The notes beneath the pieces were generated by a model. It did not search any database, was not told the origin of the DNA, and worked only from the letters and a program-made list of their open reading frames with translations. Shown piece after piece: positions 1-6,900 of a DNA stretch of 8,745 nt (position 1 is the stretch's first letter; each line of letters begins with the position of its first letter). The stretch lies in contig JBIKVN010000132.1 in assembly GCA_044356865.1 (NCBI GenBank), positions 1 through 8,745 on the forward strand, written 5' to 3'. Source of the DNA: JBEIUL01 sp044356865. Lineage in GTDB: Bacteria; Planctomycetota; Phycisphaerae; Phycisphaerales; SM1A02. A program made the position numbers and the translations under genes.

Positions 1-253
1 TCGCCGCCCGCGAGGGCGAGCATTCGGGCGTCGCCCAGAAGTTGCGGAAGCTCACGCCCTGCGCGGCGATCTGGGCCAGCACCGGAAACTGCGGAACCCC
101 GGGCGATGCGTTCCACCCGAAGGGCGGGAACGAGAACGCGTCGATCCCGATGTCGTCAAGGACGAAGACCAATACATTCGGGTGCGCCGAGCCTCTCGAC
201 TCGGCCGCCGCGGTGGAGAGGGCCGAGGCGAGGACGGCGGTCAGCGCGAGCAT
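1..253 (-). CDS. Secreted sulfatase, N-terminal part (cut by window edge)
   Basis: The 84 visible residues begin with a hydrophobic signal-peptide-like stretch (about residues 1-17), then PNVLVFVLDDIG (25-36), the sulfatase strand whose Asp33-Asp34 pair binds the active-site calcium, then FRNFWATPECSPSRAA. CSPSR (79-83) matches the C-x-P-S-R signature in which Cys79 is converted to formylglycine, the catalytic residue that hydrolyses sulfate esters. This identifies family S1 sulfatases firmly; the substrate cannot be told from this part. It probably acts outside the cytoplasm. The ATG at 253-251 has GGAG 8 nt upstream. In-frame ATGs at 301 and 304 would add 16-17 residues including arginines (a better signal-peptide n-region), and a GGAGG lies 11 nt before 304, but the added codons have only 8 of 15 G/C third positions, unlike the gene, so 253 is preferred. 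The gene continues to the left and is divergent from the channel gene. Confidence 0.9.
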   Translation of the reverse strand, partial: MLALTAVLASALSTAAAESRGSAHPNVLVFVLDDIGIDAFSFPPFGWNASPGVPQFPVLAQIAAQGVSFRNFWATPECSPSRAA

Positions 254-377
254 CGTTCTATCTCCAGGGGGACTCGCGAGGCGAGAGAGGCGAAACGCCA
301 TCATGACCGTGGTCCCCTCCATCGCAAGCGCCCGATCGACAACTTCTTGAAGTCCGGCGATGGCTACCGGACCTTCC

Positions 378-383
378 TATACT
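378..383 (+). promoter_or_regulatory. Possible -10 box (TATACT) for the channel gene
   Basis: TATACT differs from the sigma-70 consensus TATAAT at one base and stands out in GC-rich DNA. It ends 9 nt before the ATG at 393, so transcription would start about at the initiation codon and give a leaderless or nearly leaderless mRNA. That fits the lack of a Shine-Dalgarno there. No -35 box is properly spaced: the best, TTGAAG at 347-352, is 25 nt away, which is too far. The box may be a chance match. Confidence 0.3.
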
Positions 384-392
384 CGCCGCCCC

Positions 393-2924
393 ATGGGCGC
401 TTTCCGAACCCGAATCACCCGTGCCCTGAACGCGACTCTCGCATCCGCCGCCGCCTGCTGGATCGCGATCGCCGCCCTCGCAGCGCCGCCCGTCGCGGAC
501 CGCGCACCGACCGACCCCCTCGCGGCCGAGCGGGAACGGAGCGCCGAGTACCGGAAGGAACTCGACGAGACCACGCGACTTGCCGCCGCGAAACAGATCG
601 AGATCGCCCGCCTCGACCGCGAGAGCGACACGCTGGACCGCCTCATCAAGGAAACCGAGCGGCGGGTCGACACCGGACGGGCCGACACCGTCGGCGCGGC
701 GTTCCTGCGCGAGCTGATCCGGGTGCGCGAGGCACGGGCCCTCGGCCGGCAACTCGCCGAGGACCGCACCGCCGCGATCGATCTCCAGTTGCGGGCGCTC
801 GACCTCTCCGAGCGGGTCGAGTCGCTGCGGGCGGGCCTGCCCGACGATCCCGACCTCGCCCAGGCGCTGACCGAGCAGCGCGACACGATCATCCCCAAGC
901 TGCTCGATGCGACCCGCGCGGCGAGCGACGCCCTCGCGAAGTACGACGCGTCGCAGCGGCGGCTCATCGCCGCGACCGACGCGTACCGCGACTTCATCCT
1001 CGGCAACCTGCTCTGGATCCGGGCCACCGACCCGAGCGGCCCGATCCGCCTTGCGGAAGGCCTCCGCGACGCCATGCGGCTGACCGCCGACGCCCCGTGG
1101 GGCGAGGCGGCCGAGGCCACCTGGAAGTCGATCACCAAGGGCCCCAGCCCGTGGCTCGCGTTCGCCGCGACCCTCGCCACACTTCTCGTGATGCGGCGCC
1201 TGGCGATCCGCACGCTGGCCCGTACCCGAGCGGCCCGGCCGACCGCCGGCGATCGCCGCTTCGGACTGGCGCTCGAGGCCACCGCGGCCACCGCGATCCT
1301 CGCCCTGCCGCTTCCCATCGCGGCGTGGTTCCTGCTCGTCCTGCTCAACGTGGCCGGCGAGGGCACGCTGCTCTCGGCGGCGGTCGGCAGCGGCTTCTAT
1401 CGCGAGTCGATCCTGCTGCTGCTGGTCTCGTCGCTGTGCGCCCTGACCCGGCCGGGCGGCCTCGCCGAGGCCCACTTCGGTTGGGATGCCCGCCCGCTGC
1501 GCGTCCTCCGGCGTTCGGCATTCACGCTACTGCTGACCGTGGTGCCGCTCCTGATGCTCGCGTCGATCCTCGCCCTCGGGATCGACGCGGGTCCGGTCGG
1601 GGCGAATGCGTGCCAGGCGATGACGGTGCTTGCGGCGCTCGCGTGGACGGTGATCCTCGCCCGGGTCGCCCACCCGAGCCGCGGCATCTTCCGGACCGAG
1701 GGTTGGTCGCGCCGGGCGCTGCAGGTCCGTTTCCTGCTGATGGTGGTGCCGCCGTCGATCATCGTCGTCGCGGCGATCCAAGGCTACCTCTTCGCCTCGA
1801 TCGTCGGCATGGAGAAGATCGCGAGTTCGCTGGCCGTGGTGCTTGCGGTGCGGGTCGCGCGGGAACTCGCCCTGCTGTGGACGGTGACCTCGAGCGAGGT
1901 GATCGAGAACGCGATGCGGGAACGGGAGGGCGCCGGCGGATCGCCGGAGACCTCGCTTCCCGCGATCGCCGAGCAGCAGCCCGAGGCCGATCTCGGCACG
2001 ATGCACCGGCAGACCGATCGCATCCTCGGCAGCATCGCGTTCACCGTCGCCATCCTCGGCCTGCTCGCGGTCTGGTCGGACCTGCTGCCCGCCCTCGACG
2101 GCCTGCGGAAGATCACGCTCTGGACGACCTCCGGCGCCGCCGCGACCGCCGGGGCCGCTCCGGTCGAGTTCCCGGTCAGCCTGCTCGACCTACTCTCGGC
2201 CGGCCTCGCCCTGTTTCTGACGGTGATCTTCACGCGGAACATGCCGGGGCTGATCGAGCTGATCGTGCTGCCGCGGCTTCCGCTCGAGGCCGGGGCCCGC
2301 TACGCGATCGTCACCATCTTCCGCTACCTCATCGGCATCGTCGGCGGCGTGTTGGTGCTGCGGTACCTGGGCGTGCACTGGCAAAACGTGCAGTGGCTGG
2401 TGAGCGCCGCGGTGCTTGGCCTCAGCTTCGGCCTGCAGGAGATCTTCAAGAACCTGGTGAGCGGCGTGATCCTGCTCTTCGAGCAGCCGATCCGCATGGG
2501 CGACCGCGTCTCGATCGGCGGGGTGAGCGGCAAGGTCACCAGCATCCGCATGCGGGCGACCACCGTGGTCGACGCCGACCATCGCGACCTGATCATCCCG
2601 AACTCGGCGTTCATCACGGGTACGGTGACGAACTGGACGCTGTCCGACCTCAAGACGCAGCAGGTGATCCGCGTGCCGATCGCCTACGGCAGCGACGCGA
2701 GAACGGTCGAGCGGACGCTGCTCGAGCTGGCCCGGGCCGAGCGCGAGGTGTCGCGGCATCCCCCGCCCGCGGTGACGCTGGCCGAGTTCGGCGAGAAGGC
2801 GATGTACTTCGAGCTCTCGGTCGAGATCGATGACGTGGCGAAGATGCCGGGACCGGTGCACCGGATTCGCCTCGCCATCGCCGAGGAACTGCCGAGACGC
2901 GGGATCCGGCTTGCGGGAAGCTGA
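393..2924 (+). CDS. MscK/MscM-like mechanosensitive ion channel with large periplasmic domain
   Basis: Predicted 843-aa inner-membrane channel of the MscS superfamily that would open on membrane tension during osmotic downshock. Residues 1-31 form a signal peptide (n-region FRTRITR, then a hydrophobic core to IAALAA). About residues 44-190 are charged and helical, suggesting periplasmic coiled coils. About eleven hydrophobic segments follow, near 254, 296, 338, 375, 406, 446, 475, 544, 597, 635 and 667. The last is the pore helix of the MscS core: LGLSFGLQEIFKNLVSG (675-691), then FEQPIRMGDRV, the beta-domain GGVSGKVTSIRMRATTV and the conserved IIPNSAF (about 734-740). These match E. coli MscK (KefA)/MscM more closely than small MscS. 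It is shorter than those roughly 1100-residue proteins, mainly in the periplasmic part, and stops soon after the C-terminal alpha-beta domain. An ATG at 360 would add 11 residues with weaker codon bias and a poorer signal peptide; 393 is preferred. Confidence 0.9.
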   Translation: MGAFRTRITRALNATLASAAACWIAIAALAAPPVADRAPTDPLAAERERSAEYRKELDETTRLAAAKQIEIARLDRESDTLDRLIKETERRVDTGRADTVGAAFLRELIRVREARALGRQLAEDRTAAIDLQLRALDLSERVESLRAGLPDDPDLAQALTEQRDTIIPKLLDATRAASDALAKYDASQRRLIAATDAYRDFILGNLLWIRATDPSGPIRLAEGLRDAMRLTADAPWGEAAEATWKSITKGPSPWLAFAATLATLLVMRRLAIRTLARTRAARPTAGDRRFGLALEATAATAILALPLPIAAWFLLVLLNVAGEGTLLSAAVGSGFYRESILLLLVSSLCALTRPGGLAEAHFGWDARPLRVLRRSAFTLLLTVVPLLMLASILALGIDAGPVGANACQAMTVLAALAWTVILARVAHPSRGIFRTEGWSRRALQVRFLLMVVPPSIIVVAAIQGYLFASIVGMEKIASSLAVVLAVRVARELALLWTVTSSEVIENAMREREGAGGSPETSLPAIAEQQPEADLGTMHRQTDRILGSIAFTVAILGLLAVWSDLLPALDGLRKITLWTTSGAAATAGAAPVEFPVSLLDLLSAGLALFLTVIFTRNMPGLIELIVLPRLPLEAGARYAIVTIFRYLIGIVGGVLVLRYLGVHWQNVQWLVSAAVLGLSFGLQEIFKNLVSGVILLFEQPIRMGDRVSIGGVSGKVTSIRMRATTVVDADHRDLIIPNSAFITGTVTNWTLSDLKTQQVIRVPIAYGSDARTVERTLLELARAEREVSRHPPPAVTLAEFGEKAMYFELSVEIDDVAKMPGPVHRIRLAIAEELPRRGIRLAGS

Positions 2925-2972
2925 CCGGAAGGCCGTCAGGCCGGCCCGGGCGGACGGTATGGCCATTCCCCG

Positions 2973-2978
2973 AGGAGG
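2973..2978 (+). promoter_or_regulatory. Shine-Dalgarno AGGAGG of the 68-codon gene
   Basis: A full AGGAGG lies 6 nt before the ATG at 2985. It is the best ribosome binding site in the window and the main reason for accepting the short reading frame downstream as a gene. Confidence 0.75.
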
Positions 2979-2984
2979 ATCGCC

Positions 2985-3191
2985 ATGCATCCCGATCCGA
3001 ACGAAGCCCCGACCTCCATGAACGTCCGGACCCGTGCCGATCTCGACCTGCGGGACCGCGACCGCTCCGAAAGCCGGCTGGTGAACCGGTGCACCGAACT
3101 CCCGTGCGCCGAGGGCGAGTGGCCGGTGATCGAGGAGTTGAGCGCGAAGCTCGGGCTGAACATCCCGCGGGTACGGCCGAAGGACATCTGA
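2985..3191 (+). CDS. Small hypothetical protein (68 aa)
   Basis: I do not recognise a family. The product is soluble-looking and strongly charged, with no signal peptide or membrane segment. Its N-terminal half is rich in Arg and Asp (RADLDLRDRDRSESR, 17-31). The middle has two cysteines (Cys36 and Cys41 in RCTELPCAEGEW), and the C-terminal half looks like a short amphipathic helix (PVIEELSAKLGL) followed by a basic tail. Reality is supported by the consensus AGGAGG 6 nt before the ATG and by its place 60 nt behind the channel gene in the same direction, so it may be cotranscribed with it. It ends 38 nt from the convergent end of the sigma-factor gene. A two-cysteine metal or redox site is possible but not shown. 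Confidence 0.65.
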   Translation: MHPDPNEAPTSMNVRTRADLDLRDRDRSESRLVNRCTELPCAEGEWPVIEELSAKLGLNIPRVRPKDI

Positions 3192-3229
3192 GGGGGGCCG
3201 GAAACGTTGCGGCTTCGCGCCTCCACTGA

Positions 3230-3856
3230 TCAGCCGCCGCCGTACCCGTCGCGTTGCAACCGCTCGCGCAGCCACGCCCGCGCGAACGCCCAGTCCTCGT
3301 CGACGGTGCGGGTGCCGATGCCGAGGGTATCCGCGGCTTGGGCCGCGGTCAGGCCGATCACCAGCCGCAGCCACGCGACCTCGCCGGGACGGGGCTGGAG
3401 TTGTGTCAACCGGTCGAGCGCCGCCGAGATCACCTGCATCGCCTCGGGATCATCATCCATCCGGCCGAGGCCGCCCTCGTCGACCAGCTCGACCAGCGAA
3501 CGGGGGCGCACGCCGCCGCCACGCCGCACCGCCTTCCGGGCACGCCCGCGGTCGATCAACACCTGCGAGATCGACCGGGCGACACTGCCGAAGAAATGAG
3601 CCCGGTTCCGCCACGGCGACGGTCCGTCCGGCCCGTCGGGATGAAGCCGCAGCCAGACCTCGTTCACGAGTTCGGTCGGCTCCAGCGTCGGCTCCGGGCC
3701 CTCCCGAAGCAACGCCCGGGCGGCCATGAGCCGCACCCGCTCGTGAATGCGGGTCCAGAGCAAGCCGAGGGCCAGGTCCTCGCCCTCGGCCAGCCGAAGC
3801 ACCAGGGCAGTCGTCGTGCCGCCGTCGTGTGAAGGTGGGGAAACTCGGGAACCCAC
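3230..3856 (-). CDS. ECF-type RNA polymerase sigma factor (planctomycete kinase-linked type)
   Basis: Predicted 208-aa alternative sigma factor that would direct RNA polymerase to its own promoters. Region 2 spans about residues 24-107: LEPTELVNEVWLRL (58-71), then WRNRAHFFGSVARSISQVLIDRGRARKAVRRGG, the hallmark of the ECF-like family (Sigma70_ECF, TIGR02999 style) common in Planctomycetes. Region 4 spans about 141-203, with a helix-turn-helix at LTAAQAADTLGIGTRTVDEDW (169-189). The length is usual for the family. The start is GTG at 3856, with GGAGG 5 nt upstream; the frame remains open far upstream, but only because it lies antisense to the kinase gene. The acidic DAED-like motif normal in region 2.2 is replaced by a stretch with Thr57 and Thr61. 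No anti-sigma gene is nearby; the divergent kinase 111 bp away is the obvious partner, by analogy with sigma factors activated by phosphorylation (for example the Vibrio EcfP/PknT pair). Target genes are unknown. Confidence 0.9.
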   Translation of the reverse strand: MGSRVSPPSHDGGTTTALVLRLAEGEDLALGLLWTRIHERVRLMAARALLREGPEPTLEPTELVNEVWLRLHPDGPDGPSPWRNRAHFFGSVARSISQVLIDRGRARKAVRRGGGVRPRSLVELVDEGGLGRMDDDPEAMQVISAALDRLTQLQPRPGEVAWLRLVIGLTAAQAADTLGIGTRTVDEDWAFARAWLRERLQRDGYGGG

Positions 3857-3861
3857 GGTCG

Positions 3862-3866
3862 CCTCC
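3862..3866 (-). promoter_or_regulatory. Shine-Dalgarno GGAGG fixing the GTG start of the sigma gene
   Basis: On the minus strand GGAGG lies 5 nt before the GTG at 3856-3854. There is no in-frame ATG close by, so this site decides the start within a frame that stays open for more than 1 kb upstream. Confidence 0.7.
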
Positions 3867-3918
3867 GAAATCGGAAGATAGCGGCGATTTCCCCGCGGAC
3901 CCGATCGGCGGCGTCCGC

Positions 3919-3978
3919 ATGAGGAGAGGCCCGGTGACCTCGCGGTCGCCAGCGATCGGATGCCCACGTGACCACTGA
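3919..3978 (+). CDS. Possible short leader ORF overlapping the kinase start
   Basis: A 19-codon frame (ATG 3919 to TGA 3976-3978), or 14 codons from GTG 3934, overlaps the kinase start at 3968 by 11 nt in another frame. The only good ribosome binding sequence in the 111-bp divergent region, AGGAGAGG (3922-3929), is 4-7 nt before GTG 3934 and about 40 nt from the kinase GTG, which has only a weak GGA of its own. Translation of this frame could deliver ribosomes to the kinase start by coupling. The peptide shows no recognisable feature. A chance arrangement is quite possible. Confidence 0.25.
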   Translation: MRRGPVTSRSPAIGCPRDH

Positions 3979-6900
3979 GATCGAGAACGAACGTTCGGCC
4001 AGGACCGGTCCCGATCCGGAAACGGAGGCGGTGCGCCGGCTCTTTCGTCGGGCATGCACGCGGCCGGCGAAGGAACGCGCGGCGTGGGTGCGGGCGAACG
4101 CAGCGAGTGATGCCATGGCCGAGGAAGTGCTTTCGTTGCTGGCCCATCTCGAGGACACCGCCCGCGATGCGGTTCCCGCCGATCCCCTGCTCGGGCGGAC
4201 CCTCGACGGCTGGACGCTGCTCGAGCCGGTCGGCGAGGGCGGATCGGGGCGGGTGTATCTCGCCGAGCGAGACAACGCCCGCGGGGCGTTCAAGCTGCTG
4301 CATGCGAAGCACTCGGGTTCGGAGGGCAAGGCCGGCCATCGCGTCAGCATCGAGCGCTCGGCGCTCGAGCGGCTTTCGCACCCGGCGATCGTGCGGCTGC
4401 TTGACCACGGCACGGTCGAGATCGACGGGACGGCCCGCGATTACCTCGTCACCGAGTTCGTCGAGGACGCCGAGCCGCTGTTGGAGGGGGCGATGCGCGA
4501 GGGCCTGACGCTCGAGCAGCGGGTCGAGCTGCTGGCCGAGATCGCGGATGCGGTCGGGCATGCCCATGCGCGGGGCGTCATCCACCGCGACTTGAAAGCG
4601 GGCAACATCGTGATCGACGGCGAGGGGCGACCGCGGATCCTCGACTTCGGCATCGCCCGGCTCGAGTCGGAAACCGGGGCCGATCGGGACGCCCGGGCCG
4701 GCAGCCGGGCGACCTTGGCTCCGGAGCAGATCGACCCGCGGCGAGGGCCGGTGACGCCGAGGACGGACGTCTACGCGCTCGGGGTAATCGGGTTTCGGCT
4801 GGTCACGGGTGAGGTTCCGTACGACGTGGGATCGACGCTTGCGAGCGCCGCGCAGGCGATCTTGCATGTGCCGCCGCTGGATGCCGCAGTGGCGTGTCCC
4901 AACATCGCCCCTCATGTTCAAAGGACACTAATCCGCGCCCTCCACAAGTCACCGAGATCGAGATTCGACGATGCTCGCGCTCTCGCCAAGGGAGTTCGCT
5001 CCGATGCCACCCATTCTTTAGTCGCTCCCTTGCTCGCAATCGGATCAACCATAGCGGCCGTCCTCATCACTGCCGCCTTCGTCGCGGTGCGACCGGAGCC
5101 GCAGGCCCGACCGACCATACCAGCACCGACACCGAACAACCCCGAAGGAGACGCCGTGAAGACCCCTCTATCGTCATCGTCCATCGCCGCGATTGTCGCC
5201 AGTCTCGGACTCGCCGCGCCGGCTCCCGCCGACCCTCCGGTCGTGAGTCCGGCCGCGACAATCGAAATCTCAACATTGCCCCAGCATGAGGATGGCCTCA
5301 CACTGTGCGGAGACGACATCATATATGTCCGAGGGTCGGACCGATCAATCCGCGTTCTGAGACAGCAGGCGAACGGCCCATGGTCGGAGTCGGAGTTGCC
5401 CGGGCAGACTCCCGCTCCGGGAACTGTCTACACGTATGTCGCGGGGAGCGGTAATCTTCTTGCTGCCGTTTTGGCAAGCCAGTCCGGCCCAAACAGAATC
5501 GACCTCTATGAGCGGTCATCTGAGGGGGTTTGGTCACGAGTCCAGAGTGTCGGCCAACCGACCTCCGGTTCGTTTGCGTTCCTCTTGTCTCCAGACTGGA
5601 GCGGGAACACCCTAATCGTTGGCGATCGTTATGCCGACTCCTACCGCGGCGCCGCCTATGTCTTCCAACGTAATCCGTCGGGGCTCTGGAGCCAGGAAGC
5701 GAAGCTTCAGGGCTCCTTCGCGTCTCCCAGTTTCACGGAACTTTGGTCCTGCCAGATCGAGGGCGATCTCGCGGCACTCGGTCATTGGCTCAAGCCGTGC
5801 GGCTACAGTGGACCAAGCGGGACAATCGCCGTCTTCCGTCGCGGGACGAGTGGCACGTGGACCCAGGAAGCGGCCATTCGGCCGACATGGGCGACCTGCG
5901 GAGATCGGTTCAGCCAAACGGTCGGGGTCGCCTTTCAACGCGTTCTCAACCTCACGGATCTCTCGGCCCCATACTCCACGAAACAGTTCAACAAAGTGGG
6001 AGATGTTTGGCAGCAGGGCCCCGACCTGCCCATGTTGAGCATTGGCGGCGCAGGACGCATGCTGCCCACTTCGTGGGGAATCCTGTCCCTCACGTGGGGT
6101 AAAGGCGAGGTCTTGGCCTCGCGACGGACCGATGCCGGATTCGATCATATCGCGTTGCTCCAGCCGACCTCGGCGGTTACGCAGTCGTGGGGTTCGTTCA
6201 ACCTCGGCGTGACCGAATCCCGTTGTGCCGTCGCGACCGCGAATGCGTCGAACTCCTGGGTTGTTTCCCTCTACGACCTCACCCCCCTCCTCGACTGCGA
6301 CAACGACGGCATCTCCAACGCCGACGAGATCGCCGCGGGCGCTCCTGACTGCGACGCCAACGGCATCCCCGACTCCTGCGAGGGCTCGGGCGAGTACGTC
6401 TCGCCGGCCAAGGCTCCCTTCGGCTTCGGCCAGGGCCTCTCGCACGCGTTCACCTCGATGCCGCAGGCGGGCGAGAACGTCACCCTCACCGTCGAGACCA
6501 AGGCCGACCTCGGCGGCGTGAGCGAGTTCGTCACGGTCAGGGCCGACGGAGCGACGCTGGGTACCTTGTTCGGAATCGACGGCCAGGATTGCCCGTCAAG
6601 CCCGCAGGTCCGTACAGTGACGATCCCGGCCGCGCAGTTCAACGGACTCGTGGCCGACGGTTCGGTGACCATCGAGCTCGTCCCGTCATCGCTGGTCTCG
6701 GTGAAGGAATGCCCGAGCTCAACGGCGCTCGTGCGTCTCACCTACCCCGAACAGATCGTCGACTGCGACGGCGACGGGCAGTCGGACGCCTGCCAGATCG
6801 CGGCCGATCCGGGCCTCGACAAGGACGGCGACGGCACGATCGACGGCTGCAACTACGCGAAGGGCGACTTCGACCTGAGCGACACGATCGACGGCGGTGA

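Noticed and set aside
258..1475. Long minus-strand open frame opposite the channel gene
   Set aside because: It is a low-complexity Gly/Arg/Glu translation with no domain, and lies antisense to a confidently assigned gene.
182..2833. 883-codon open frame on the plus strand overlapping the channel gene
   Set aside because: It is an Arg/Pro/Gly-rich shadow caused by strong GC third-position bias. The other frame has a signal peptide, membrane helices and a full MscS domain.
2925..2984. Terminator between the channel gene and the small gene
   Set aside because: There are only short GGCC-type repeats with long loops and no T-run; the two genes may be cotranscribed.
2190..3374. 394-codon minus-strand frame spanning three genes
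   Set aside because: It is His/Arg-rich shadow coding opposite the MscS core and the small gene, with no recognisable domain.
3875..3880. TATCTT on the minus strand as a -10 box for the sigma gene
   Set aside because: It matches the consensus at four of six positions, and no -35 box lies at a suitable distance.
3857..4921. Upstream extension of the sigma-factor frame on the minus strand (563 codons in total)
   Set aside because: It lies antisense to the clear kinase domain and shows no sigma-factor homology. GTG 3856 with GGAGG is a good start.
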